11,914 bases of DNA from CAZADH01 sp964483805 (GTDB taxonomy: Bacteria; Muiribacteriota; Ozemobacteria; Ozemobacterales; Ozemobacteraceae). Shown in pieces: positions 1-7,526 of the stretch (the stretch's first letter is position 1; every line of letters starts with the position of its first letter). The stretch lies in assembly GCA_964483805.1 (NCBI GenBank), contig CAZADH010000192.1:1-11914 (forward strand), read 5' to 3'. Below the pieces are notes generated by a model. That model had not been told where the DNA came from, did not search any database, and was given only the letters and a program-made list of their open reading frames with translations. A program made the position numbers and the translations under genes.

Positions 1-3000
1 GCCTTGTTGGCGCCCTCGAGCCGCGAGGCGAGATTGACACCGTCACCGAGGCAGGTGAAGTTCATCTGCACATCACTGCCGATGAAACCGACCATCGCCT
101 CGCACGTGTTGATGCCGGCGCGCATGCTCACTTCGGGCAACCCGCGCGCCAACCAGCGGGCTCGCAGCACATCGAGTCGCGCCTGCATGGCGATGGCACA
201 GCGCACCGCCCGCAACGCATGATCGGGCTGCTCGGCGGGGTGGTTCCAGAACCCCATGATCGCATCACCGATGTATTTGTCGAGCGTGCCACCATGCGCG
301 AACAAAATGTTTGTCATCTCGCCGAGATACTCGTTCATCAGTGCGGTGAGTTCCTCGGGCGTGAGTTTCTCAGAGATCGAGGTGAATCCCGCCAGATCGG
401 TGAACATCACCGTCAGCGGTTTCTTGTCGCCGCCCGGGCGCAACGCCTTGGGATTGCGGAGAATCTCGTCGACCATCTGCGCCGACACGAAGCGGCCGAA
501 GGTGGCGCGCGTCTCGCGTTCGCGCTGCCGGGCCTGGGCGTAGGCCAGGTAGCCGCGGCTGACGCCGAAGACGCCAAGACAGGTGATGGGCAGGAACATG
601 GGAAACAAGACGTTCGCCGCAAACAACGTGAGACTCACCGCCAACCACCCGCCACCCGAGACGACCACCGCGGCGCCGCCCCACAGCGCCCCGCGCCGGG
701 CAAACAGTTCATCGAGAACGAGTAACAACGGCAACAGGAGCAGCAGCGTCATCAGCGGCCACGCCTGCGGGAACCGGTCGTAGTGGAACACCGTCGGCTG
801 CAAAAACTCTCCGCGCGCCAGCGCAGAAAAGAGGTGGGCATGCAGATTGACCCCGGGAATCGTTGGGTAGGCGCTGTCCATGAAATTAAGCGGACAGATC
901 CGGAAATCCTGGTCTTCCGGCATGCGCGTGCCCACAAACACAGCCTTGCCACCCACCATGGCCCGCAGCGAATCATAGACGCCGCGGCGGGCACCCTGTC
1001 GGGCAAGAACCTGCCATTTGCCGCAACGAATCAAGGTTGTGTCCCGTGCGTTCGGCACGCATTCGCGGCGCCCATCGGCTGCGACCAACAACAATTCTAT
1101 TGCTTCCGACCCTATCAATGAGGCTTGCTGTATCCATTTCACCGGCACGATTCGCTCATCCGATTCGGTCTCGGCAGGCCAGGTCGGCAACGCCGTCACG
1201 GTATCGGCGGCAAGATCGATATCGACCGTCTTCAGTTCGCCATCTGCCGCGGCCGGTCGCAGCAGACCCACACGAGCCCCGAGAGCCGGCGGCAGACCGG
1301 TGACACTGACGGCCGTGGCCCCGGCCGGCACGCGGCAACGCGCCCGCCACGAGGATTTCCACGGGGTCTCGTTGTCGAGCAGGGCGACGCGGGTGTGTGG
1401 CAACGGCTGGGCATCGCTGCCCAGCAGGCGGCCCGCGTCCCAGCGTCCCTGCGTCTCGCCGTCGAAAAACTGCACCGATACGCCCGCCGGTGGCGTGGCA
1501 AGCGGCAGCTCACCGGCCGGACCGGAGTCGGCGAACCACAACCCTTCGCCGGCCACGATCAGTTCGCGCTCGTATGGCGCGGCCGCACCCGACGCCACGA
1601 GTCGCCCCGTGCCCGGGAAGAACCGCGCGGGCCCCACCGGCGCCCCACCGGCGGCCACCGGCCGATCGAGTGTCAGGACCTGCGTCACCGAACCGCATGT
1701 CCACGCGAGTTCGAGCGTGTACGACCCCGCCGGCAGGGCGTCGAGAAGATAACGTCCGTGAGCGTCGGTCTCGGCCGTGGCCCAGAAACTGCCGGCCACC
1801 CGACGGCAGAGCACCTGCACGCCGGCCAAGGGACCCCCGGAAAAATCGACAGCCTGGCCGACGATCGTCCCGGTCCCGGGGTCTTCGAACGCAAACGCGA
1901 GGGGCACCTCGCGCAGTGCCTCATTACCCGCGCCGGAATCACCCGCGCCCAAGGATGGTGGTGGTGCGCCCGCGCTGGCGGCGCGCCGTGCTCCGTGGCC
2001 CACCTCGAGCAGGGAGCGGCGAGCGGCGGCGACGCCGACCGCGGCGTCCGCTTCTGTCGGCAGGAGCGTGCCCATCGACAAGACTTGTATTCCATCACCG
2101 ACCAGCGGTGGCGCGAGCTTGGTCAGGGGCAGGCGGAGGCACGGCGCCTCGGTGGTGCCGATGATCGGCAGCGGCCCAGCGGGCAATGGCAGCCAGGTGC
2201 GCGCGGGCAGGTCGTGGGCGAGCAGATGCTCGACGGCCGCCGCCCAATTGGTGGGCAACACCTCCGGGACACGATCCGCGCCGGGCACCGGGGCGGCTGC
2301 CGCGGCTGAAGCGCAAGCCGATGCGTGCAACAGGTGCTGCGCCACCCACTGTGCTTCCCGACGGCGCACGAGCCGATCGAGACCGGCGTGCCCCAGGCTG
2401 CGAAACGGGTGGGGTGCCTGGGCAAACGCGGCCCGCAGAACCGCTTCGGGCGACGAAGCGACCGTGTCGCCACCGACGCCGCGGCCGACCGCCGGCCAGT
2501 CGGGCTGCGGCGCGGTGGCGAGCAACCACTGCACCCACACGGCAAAGCCCAGGCTGGGGCGATACTCGGGCGGGCCGTCACCGTGCGCCGCCGGCAGGAA
2601 AGCCAGCGGCATGACCCGCACCATTTCGTCATACCCGAGAAACACGTTGATCAACCCGCGGTCATGGGCCCCGGCCGCCACCGGCTCGTACAGCGGCGTT
2701 GGCGCGGGTGGCCGGCCCGACGTGGGCCGCCAGGCAAAGCTCTCGACGCCACTGAACCCGGTCGTTGCCTGAAAACGTTCGGCAATGACCGTGGCCGGCA
2801 GTGCCGCGAACGCTTCACGCAAAGCCTGATCGTTCGCAGGCGTTTGCGCATCGAGGTAGAGAAAATCGAGACCGGCCACCGGCGCGCCGGCAGACGCCAG
2901 CATCGTGAGCGCCCGCGCCATGTCGGCGCGGTCGGGATCACGACCGAACCGCTCGCGAAAGACCGCGTCCTTGCTGAGGATGACGACCGGATGATCAGGA

Positions 3001-3161
3001 ACCACCCGCGCGCACAACGTAATGACAAGGTCAATACATTTCTGGTCGAGCCAGGTCAGCACCTGATTCGGAAACAGATGCACCGACACGAGGCACAGCG
3101 CCACCGGCAGCAGCAGCAACCAGCGCGGCCGCTGCACGCTACGCCAGAACGAGGGGGTCAC
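1..3161 (-). CDS. CHASE2-domain class III adenylate cyclase (partial, 3' end off the left edge)
   Basis: Membrane cyclase predicted to make cAMP from ATP in response to an extracytoplasmic signal. I translated the frame codon by codon: it is open for 1053 codons and runs off the window. In order: an N-terminal membrane helix (about 14-30), the first part of CHASE2 (about 45-200, with LINVF and VRVMPL), a long extra region, the end of CHASE2 (about 735-790, GGKAVFVGT and PGVNLHAHLFSAL), three membrane helices (about 800-870), and the cyclase domain from about 905. Catalytic residues present: metal-binding Asp922 (FTDLAGF) and Asp966 (KYIGD), substrate Lys962 and Thr1036 (the adenylate-type pair), and Asn1043 and Arg1047 (VNLASR). 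Roughly 40 more residues are expected. The extra region holds a carboxypeptidase-regulatory-like beta-sandwich (about 431-498). GTG at 3161 is the first start after an in-frame stop at 3197-3195. It lies 13 bases after the FecR stop, so the two genes form an operon. No clear Shine-Dalgarno is seen. Confidence 0.9.
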   Translation of the reverse strand, partial: MTPSFWRSVQRPRWLLLLPVALCLVSVHLFPNQVLTWLDQKCIDLVITLCARVVPDHPVVILSKDAVFRERFGRDPDRADMARALTMLASAGAPVAGLDFLYLDAQTPANDQALREAFAALPATVIAERFQATTGFSGVESFAWRPTSGRPPAPTPLYEPVAAGAHDRGLINVFLGYDEMVRVMPLAFLPAAHGDGPPEYRPSLGFAVWVQWLLATAPQPDWPAVGRGVGGDTVASSPEAVLRAAFAQAPHPFRSLGHAGLDRLVRRREAQWVAQHLLHASACASAAAAAPVPGADRVPEVLPTNWAAAVEHLLAHDLPARTWLPLPAGPLPIIGTTEAPCLRLPLTKLAPPLVGDGIQVLSMGTLLPTEADAAVGVAAARRSLLEVGHGARRAASAGAPPPSLGAGDSGAGNEALREVPLAFAFEDPGTGTIVGQAVDFSGGPLAGVQVLCRRVAGSFWATAETDAHGRYLLDALPAGSYTLELAWTCGSVTQVLTLDRPVAAGGAPVGPARFFPGTGRLVASGAAAPYERELIVAGEGLWFADSGPAGELPLATPPAGVSVQFFDGETQGRWDAGRLLGSDAQPLPHTRVALLDNETPWKSSWRARCRVPAGATAVSVTGLPPALGARVGLLRPAAADGELKTVDIDLAADTVTALPTWPAETESDERIVPVKWIQQASLIGSEAIELLLVAADGRRECVPNARDTTLIRCGKWQVLARQGARRGVYDSLRAMVGGKAVFVGTRMPEDQDFRICPLNFMDSAYPTIPGVNLHAHLFSALARGEFLQPTVFHYDRFPQAWPLMTLLLLLPLLLVLDELFARRGALWGGAAVVVSGGGWLAVSLTLFAANVLFPMFLPITCLGVFGVSRGYLAYAQARQRERETRATFGRFVSAQMVDEILRNPKALRPGGDKKPLTVMFTDLAGFTSISEKLTPEELTALMNEYLGEMTNILFAHGGTLDKYIGDAIMGFWNHPAEQPDHALRAVRCAIAMQARLDVLRARWLARGLPEVSMRAGINTCEAMVGFIGSDVQMNFTCLGDGVNLASRLEGANK
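1622..1871 (-). other. Carboxypeptidase-regulatory-like beta-sandwich inserted in the CHASE2 sensor
   Basis: Within the cyclase gene, residues about 431-498 read GTIVGQAVDFSGGPLAGVQV, then TDAHGRYLLDALPAG, then SYTLEL. This is the pattern of carboxypeptidase-D regulatory / SdrB-like prealbumin-type folds (G.V.d..G.plaGv.V, T.d.G.Y.l..lpaG.Y.l). Because it lies between the two halves of the CHASE2 domain it should face the periplasm. The family match is by eye, but the motif spacing is good. Confidence 0.6.
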
Positions 3162-3174
3162 GGCGACGCCAGTG

Positions 3175-4674
3175 CTACCAGAGTTTCGGGATTCTCAACT
3201 TCTTGCCGCCGACCTTATCGAGGACCTTCTCGGCCACACCAACCTTTTTCTGGGTCTCCCGTTTGTCGTGAGCGGCGCGCTGCGCCGCGATGTCGGCCTC
3301 GACCTTGAACTGATACGCTGCCAACCCGGGGTGGGCTGGCATCGCCGCCACGGCCAGACGACGCCCGCGCTCGTTCGCCGTGTCGTATTCGAAAGCGGCC
3401 GGGCGCCCTGCAGCAATCGCGATCAGATCGATTTCGTCCTGCATCCGCACGTAGAACGTGCCGCGCTTCACCTGAATCGAGGTCAGTTGCTTGTTGCCCT
3501 TCGTCTGCACGCTCACCATCGCATCGAGGTCGCGCAGAAAGTCGCGCAGGCGGAAGCAGCCGTCGCCGGTGCCAACGCCTTGCGCATCCTGCTGCGACTG
3601 CACGGCCAACGGCCCCGTGCCGGGCAGAGGACTTGCCGCCACAAAGAGACCGTTTCCCAGCGATGCTTCCTGAATCTCGCCCTCACCGATCGTGCCTTCG
3701 AGCGGTTTGATCGGATACTTCCCGGAATCGAACGTCGGTTGAAAGGGTGTGCTCTTGACATCGTTCAGCGCACCCAGCAGTTCGGCCACCGGCCCCGCAC
3801 GTTCGCGCACCTGCCGCACCCGGTCGACAATCGGCCCCGAAAACCCGCGAACCAGCTCGTTGACCCGTTCGGCGGGTTGCCCGATCGCCAGCGGCATACG
3901 CAGGCCCTCGCCGGCGAATCCCGCAATCCCAAGGCGGGTCGAAGGCAGTGCCGCAAGCCGGGTGCCGACCTCACCGAAGCGCTCCTGCAACTGGCGCACG
4001 CGATCGAACTTCTGCAAGGGGCCGAAACCGTCGGCCAGCGAACCGTCGAGACGCCGCAGCAGGCCATTGAGAACCGACTGGCTCTCGCCCGCTTTCAGAC
4101 GGCGGGTTTTGCGGGTCGTCGCGTGGGTCAACTCGACTTCGCCGTCGTAGACGTTGACCATGCTGCCGCCCACGTTCTCGATGCCCACGGCCACACCGGG
4201 CAGTGCCAGCAGCGAGTGCAGACCGTCAACGACCTCGACCTCGAACAGGGTGCCCTTGACGCCCGCGACCACGTCGGCCGTCTGCACCTGAAAGTTGCTG
4301 CCGGTCACGACCTTGAACAGGAACGAGCCTTGTTGGGCCCGCATCTTCTGCAAAGCAGCCTGACCGAGCACTGCGGGAACCTCGAAGAGACTGTTCTCTT
4401 TGACCTCCATCACGCAGGTGTCTTTGAGAACCATCTCGGCGCCGCTGTTTTCATGAGTTTTGACCCGGTCGGCCGCATCGAGGCGCTTCAGCGCGCCGGC
4501 CAGCTTGAGGTTTTCGGGAACCGCCTTGAATGGCGCGTCTGCCCCCTTCTTGACCTCCACCTTGCCGTCGACCTTGATCAACTCAGAGCTGGCGAGGTCG
4601 ACCGCTGCAAACGCCGACCCCGACAGGACCGCCAACCCACATCCGAGTGCGAACCGCAACAGGAGCTTTCTCAC
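3175..4674 (-). CDS. Secreted FecR-domain protein
   Basis: Predicted periplasmic protein of 499 residues with a FecR domain, a fold used in signalling at the cell surface. Signal peptide at 1-23 (basic VRK start, hydrophobic core, SAFA/A cleavage). FecR domain about 33-150: VDGKVEVKKG, the DRVKT turn, SGAEMVLKD, and the hallmark TADVVAGVKGTLFEVEV (132-148). A second beta-rich stretch follows (YDGEVELTH...LKAGES). The C-terminal half is unassigned and ends in a Lys-rich segment. I chose the GTG at 4674 because GGAGG lies five bases upstream, the signal peptide starts exactly there, and a strong promoter lies at 4709-4737. The frame stays open upstream to an ATG at 4827, but that would place the start upstream of the promoter and bury the signal peptide. 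The next gene, the CHASE2 cyclase, begins 13 bases downstream, so FecR is a likely sensing partner (inference). Confidence 0.88.
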   Translation of the reverse strand: MRKLLLRFALGCGLAVLSGSAFAAVDLASSELIKVDGKVEVKKGADAPFKAVPENLKLAGALKRLDAADRVKTHENSGAEMVLKDTCVMEVKENSLFEVPAVLGQAALQKMRAQQGSFLFKVVTGSNFQVQTADVVAGVKGTLFEVEVVDGLHSLLALPGVAVGIENVGGSMVNVYDGEVELTHATTRKTRRLKAGESQSVLNGLLRRLDGSLADGFGPLQKFDRVRQLQERFGEVGTRLAALPSTRLGIAGFAGEGLRMPLAIGQPAERVNELVRGFSGPIVDRVRQVRERAGPVAELLGALNDVKSTPFQPTFDSGKYPIKPLEGTIGEGEIQEASLGNGLFVAASPLPGTGPLAVQSQQDAQGVGTGDGCFRLRDFLRDLDAMVSVQTKGNKQLTSIQVKRGTFYVRMQDEIDLIAIAAGRPAAFEYDTANERGRRLAVAAMPAHPGLAAYQFKVEADIAAQRAAHDKRETQKKVGVAEKVLDKVGGKKLRIPKLW

Positions 4675-4979
4675 ATCGCCCTCCACCCAAGCGTGATTGA
4701 TGGCATTCATCATAGGTTTGCCGGCCGTTGAAGTCAAAACGGCGCCGGCCGGCGTGCGTTTAATCGTCTGCACGATGTCCATCGACGTGTTAACCGCCAT
4801 CGTGGCGGCAGGCGAACTGACTGCCAAGAAAGGCGTTGCCAGAAGCCAGTCCGACGTGCTACCACCGATCTATACCGACGCGGTCGAACCGCACCGGGCA
4901 CTGGGGATGCGGGGGCGCTGTTCCCCGTCGCCGGCACGTCCGGTGGGCAGTCCGCTGAGTCGATTGACAGAAAGAGAGC
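4675..4979. promoter_or_regulatory. Divergent intergenic region between the FecR-like and ankyrin genes
   Basis: About 305 bases without a gene I trust. It holds the minus-strand promoter at 4709-4737, two copies of GCCGGCCG (4720-4727 and 4744-4751) flanking its -35 box, and a perfect dyad CCGCCA-TCG-TGGCGG at 4794-4808. I find no convincing promoter for the rightward ankyrin gene; the stretch 4809-4970 shows nothing else I can name. Confidence 0.5.
4709..4737 (-). promoter_or_regulatory. Sigma-70 type promoter for the fecR-like/cyclase operon
   Basis: On the minus strand, TTGACT (4737-4732) and TATGAT (4714-4709) are separated by exactly 17 bases. Each hexamer differs from consensus by one base. 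Transcription would start near 4702, giving a leader of about 28 bases before the GTG start at 4674. The fit to both boxes, the spacing and the gene start make this the best-supported promoter in the window. Confidence 0.75.
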
Positions 4980-6002
4980 GTGAAATATATGCCCAGCCTG
5001 GCTTCTCGCCCATCAGCTTCCGGTCGCACCTGGTTGTTGGTCATGACTCTGGTCGCCGGGGTGACCCTCCCGGTCGGCGCGCAATCCGCACCGCCTTTGA
5101 ACATGGCCGAGCTGAAGGGACTGTCTCCGAAACAACTGACCGCTATGCTGACGCTCGGGGTCATGGGCGACATGAAACCCCAGGAGATCAAGATGATCGT
5201 GGCGGCGGGCGCCGACCTCAACCTCGGCGACGAGGTCCAGGGCAACACGCCCCTGCACGCGGCCGCCATGGGATTCTCCAAAGACAAGGTCAAGTTGCTG
5301 GCGTTCTTGATCAAGGCGGGCGCGCGGGCGGACGTCCAGAACAAGAAGGGGCAGTCGCCGCTGCACGTGCTCTGCAGCCATTCTTCGGCCCTGGGACAGC
5401 TCGACGGAACCGAGGAGTTTCTGGCCGCCGTCAAAGGGCTGGCCAAGCACATGAAGCAACTGAACCTCAAGAACAACAGCGGACAGACACCATTGCACCT
5501 GGCCTGCGAGCAGGGGTCGCTGCCAACCGTGCAAGCACTTCTGGAAGCCGGGGCGGATGCGAACAGCACCGACGCAGCCGGACGGACGCCCCTCTTCTCG
5601 GCCATCCTGACGCCGCGCAAGGCGAGCAAGAATGTAGTGGAACTGCTGATCGAGAAAGGGGCCCGTCTGGACGCGACCGACACCAGCGGCGACACGCCGG
5701 CTGCGTTCGCACGCAAGAATCACCGTGCCGATCTTGTCGGACTCCTGGCCGCGCAGGGCGCGCCGGACCCCTCGGCCGGAGAAGATCAGTGCCGCAGGAA
5801 CCGGAGTCTGCTCACGGGTTCGTTGGAAATGTACAACATGGATTCCCCAAAGATGGTGGAGACCATCACCGGCGAGGAGTGGGCGCAGTGGGAGAAGACT
5901 CTGATCGAGAAGCGCTATCTCAAGACCCCGGTCGCCTGCCCGGATGGCGGAACCTACTCATGCACCGAGGGACGGGTCTCCTGCTCCAAGCACGGCCAGT
6001 GA
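4980..6002 (+). CDS. Exported ankyrin-repeat protein with pseudopilin-like Cys-rich C-terminus
   Basis: 340 residues. Signal peptide about 1-34 (hydrophobic WLLVMTLVAGVTLPVGA, cleavage before QSA). Ankyrin repeats start near 88 (GNTPLHAAA), 124 (GQSPLHVLC), 168 (GQTPLHLAC), 201 (GRTPLFSAI) and 237 (GDTPAAFA), with a longer inter-repeat insert after the second. Ankyrin repeats bind other proteins; here the partner must be outside the cytoplasm. From Cys271 the sequence changes: CRRNRSLLTGSLEMYNMD, then YLKTPVACPDGGTYSC, then VSCSKHG, with Cys271, 320, 328 and 335. This resembles the C-terminal part of type II secretion pseudopilins, without the pilin N-terminal helix. GTG at 4980 is taken as the start; ATG at 4989, with GAGAG ten bases upstream, is equally possible and gives 337 residues. 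The exact role is unknown. Confidence 0.85.
   Translation: MKYMPSLASRPSASGRTWLLVMTLVAGVTLPVGAQSAPPLNMAELKGLSPKQLTAMLTLGVMGDMKPQEIKMIVAAGADLNLGDEVQGNTPLHAAAMGFSKDKVKLLAFLIKAGARADVQNKKGQSPLHVLCSHSSALGQLDGTEEFLAAVKGLAKHMKQLNLKNNSGQTPLHLACEQGSLPTVQALLEAGADANSTDAAGRTPLFSAILTPRKASKNVVELLIEKGARLDATDTSGDTPAAFARKNHRADLVGLLAAQGAPDPSAGEDQCRRNRSLLTGSLEMYNMDSPKMVETITGEEWAQWEKTLIEKRYLKTPVACPDGGTYSCTEGRVSCSKHGQ
5790..5999 (+). other. Pseudopilin-like C-terminal tail of the ankyrin protein
   Basis: Residues 271-340. The order C..N...L.gsLEMYNMD, YLK.PvaCPdGGtYsC and vsCs.HG matches, by eye, the globular C-terminal signature seen in many type II secretion/prepilin-like proteins (EMYN followed by YLK..P.CP.GG.Y and a closing CS.HG). 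Four cysteines could form two disulfides in the periplasm. The usual pilin N-terminal methylated helix is absent. Confidence 0.5.
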
Positions 6003-6034
6003 CGGCGAGCCGGAAACCCGGACCTGGTTCGTCT

Positions 6035-6050
6035 ACCGGCGGTCGCCGGT
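6035..6050 (+). terminator. Possible weak terminator after the ankyrin gene
   Basis: Inverted repeat ACCGGC-GGTC-GCCGGT followed by TTCGTTGCATT, 32 bases after the ankyrin stop codon. The stem is short and the T-run is interrupted, so this may be partial termination or chance. Confidence 0.35.
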
Positions 6051-6164
6051 TTCGTTGCATTGCGCCCATCGGCGCCAGACAAGCGCGCCATGGACCAACA
6101 GCGCCCCGCGCAATCAGTCGCTACATTTATCTCCCGAACCGAAACACCCAGGGCCGCGACAACG

Positions 6165-6170
6165 TATAAT
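6165..6170 (+). promoter_or_regulatory. Consensus -10 box upstream of the lipoprotein gene
   Basis: A perfect TATAAT lies 39 bases before the lipoprotein ATG at 6210. At 16-18 bases upstream there is no good -35 match (the sequence there is GAAACACCC), so if it is active the promoter may depend on an activator. It suggests the lipoprotein gene is transcribed separately from the ankyrin gene. Confidence 0.5.
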
Positions 6171-6209
6171 GAAGCAACAAAGACTCTGGAGCGGCAAGAG
6201 GGGGAAGTC

Positions 6210-7409
6210 ATGAGGCACCTCATGAAATGGGCCCGCGGGCTTGCCTTCGGCCTGGTCCTGGCGGTTTCCGCCATGTCATTGACCGGATGCAACGCCGCCA
6301 ACAAGATCGCCGACAAGATCGGCATCGGCAGAAGCATCACCGATCTGATCAGCAAAGTGAGGGGGGTTTTGCAGGGAAACAACGCCCCAACGCCGGCCAC
6401 GCCAACGCCAGCCAACCCCACACCGGCACCCACGCCGGCGACGCCAGCACCGACCACCCCGGCAACGCCCGCACCGACGCCGGCACCGGACACGCCGATG
6501 ACAACCGCGCCGACAACCCCGGTACCGAGCAAGACGGCGGCTCCGGGCCAGTGGTCGTATTTCATCTTCGCCTCGCCGTCCGACAAGACCGGTCGCCCGG
6601 AAGGCATCCGACCCGATGAAATCAACGCTGCGATCGCGAAACAGTGCGGCGGCGATCCCAAGAGACTGCTGGTCGGCATCGACATCGGCGGCCTGGCGCC
6701 GGGCGACTTGTCGTGCCTGCAGGCCGGTAAGTTCCAGGGCATCAAGAACCCGGGCCTGCGACTCGCCGCCGAAAAGGGCTGCGGGCTGCACGCGTATGTC
6801 GAAGGCCCTGGTGGCGTAACCGGTTCCGATTGGGATGAAGACGAAAAGCAGCGCACCATCGAGCGCGCCAAGGCGGTCGGCATCACCATCAAAGACCCGG
6901 CCAACGAGAACGACCCCGGCACCAAGGCCTGGAACAGTTGGGGCTGGCGCAAGTTCACGCGCACGCAGTTGCAAGGTCTGAAACAAGCCGGTTTCCAGAC
7001 CGCCGAGATCGACAACATCATGAACGATCCGAAGGTCGGCGACGACGAGTCGGGTGCCGGCATCGTCGGGTTCTACAAGGAATACGCCCAATGGTGGCAG
7101 GCCGGTGAAGTGCCGCGCCTCACCCCGAAGAATCTCTCGGTCGAACAGTGGCAGGCGATTGTCGCCGCCATCAACGCCGGCACGTTGCCCCGCGGCATGT
7201 TCGCCGACTTCTCGATCGCCGAAGAAGATGTCGACGACCGCGCCGAAGGCGCCAAGATCTCGGCGAAACTGGGCATCGCGGGGCTCTACAGCAACGACAC
7301 CGGGAACTACGCCACCGCGGGTGCGATCGGGGCCGGCACCGTCAACGAGATGTCGCGGCCGGCCGGTGCGGGGAGCAACGAGAAGATTCTCGACACCGAC
7401 GCGGAGTAG
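6210..7409 (+). CDS. Lipoprotein with Thr/Pro/Ala-rich linker and unrecognised C-terminal domain
   Basis: 399 residues. The N-terminus is a lipoprotein signal (MRHLMKWARG, hydrophobic core, lipobox LTGC with acylated Cys27). A helical stretch follows (about 28-55), then a low-complexity Thr/Pro/Ala linker (about 59-113) that would hold the rest away from the membrane. The domain at 116-399 is soluble and alternates short hydrophobic strands (LLVGIDIGG, GLHAYVEGPGG, TAEIDNIMND, GMFADFSIAEED, GIAGLYSNDTG) with helices. That pattern, with acidic residues after strands, suggests a TIM-barrel glycosidase-like fold such as the GH114-type group, but I do not recognise the family. The ATG at 6210 is preferred because GAGGGGGAA precedes it and the signal peptide starts there; an in-frame ATG at 6060 would bury the signal. 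A strong terminator follows. Confidence 0.85.
   Translation: MRHLMKWARGLAFGLVLAVSAMSLTGCNAANKIADKIGIGRSITDLISKVRGVLQGNNAPTPATPTPANPTPAPTPATPAPTTPATPAPTPAPDTPMTTAPTTPVPSKTAAPGQWSYFIFASPSDKTGRPEGIRPDEINAAIAKQCGGDPKRLLVGIDIGGLAPGDLSCLQAGKFQGIKNPGLRLAAEKGCGLHAYVEGPGGVTGSDWDEDEKQRTIERAKAVGITIKDPANENDPGTKAWNSWGWRKFTRTQLQGLKQAGFQTAEIDNIMNDPKVGDDESGAGIVGFYKEYAQWWQAGEVPRLTPKNLSVEQWQAIVAAINAGTLPRGMFADFSIAEEDVDDRAEGAKISAKLGIAGLYSNDTGNYATAGAIGAGTVNEMSRPAGAGSNEKILDTDAE
6384..6542 (+). repeat. Low-complexity Thr/Pro/Ala-coding linker
   Basis: Imperfect short repeats of the CCGACGCCG/GCAACGCC type encode alternating PT, PA and TP dipeptides, residues about 59-113 of the lipoprotein. Such linkers are common between a lipid anchor and a surface or periplasmic domain and are prone to length change by slippage. 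Confidence 0.7.
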
Positions 7410-7426
7410 TATTTACATCGCATTGC

Positions 7427-7462
7427 ACTCCGCGGGTCCATGGGCCTGCGGAGTTTTCTCTT
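7427..7462 (+). terminator. Intrinsic terminator after the lipoprotein gene
   Basis: ACTCCGCGGGTCC (7427-7439) pairs with GGCCTGCGGAGT around a tiny loop at 7440-7441. The stem is nearly continuous, with two G-T wobbles, and is followed by TTTCTCTT. It lies 18 bases after the lipoprotein stop codon, a textbook rightward terminator. The opposite strand lacks a T-run after the stem, so it probably works in one direction only. Confidence 0.8.
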
Positions 7463-7526
7463 GCCTCGACGCCCGGGATCCGGCTGCCCGGTGAACCCGA
7501 GGCGCATACCCACCGGCACCAGGAGT

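Noticed and set aside
1125..2309. Several long rightward frames over the cyclase gene.
   Set aside because: The minus strand is open without a stop from 3161 to 1 and encodes CHASE2 and cyclase motifs; the plus-strand frames are Arg/Pro-rich shadows.
3172..4731. A rightward open frame of about 519 codons.
   Set aside because: It is antisense to the FecR gene, which has a signal peptide, a family signature, a promoter and a ribosome site. The antisense protein shows no recognisable domain.
4675..4827. N-terminal extension of the FecR protein to an ATG at 4827.
   Set aside because: The extension would start upstream of the promoter at 4709-4737 and place about 50 residues before a clear signal peptide.
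4964..4991. TTGACA followed by TATATG as a promoter for the ankyrin gene.
   Set aside because: Spacing is 16 bases, but the -10 would overlap the start codon, so transcription would begin inside the gene and lose the signal peptide.
4697..6169. A rightward frame of about 490 codons overlapping the ankyrin gene.
   Set aside because: It shares the region in another frame, is Gly/Arg-rich and lacks motifs, whereas the ankyrin frame has repeats and a signal peptide.
6060..6209. N-terminal extension of the lipoprotein to an ATG at 6060.
   Set aside because: It would place 50 residues before the lipoprotein signal and start upstream of the TATAAT box.
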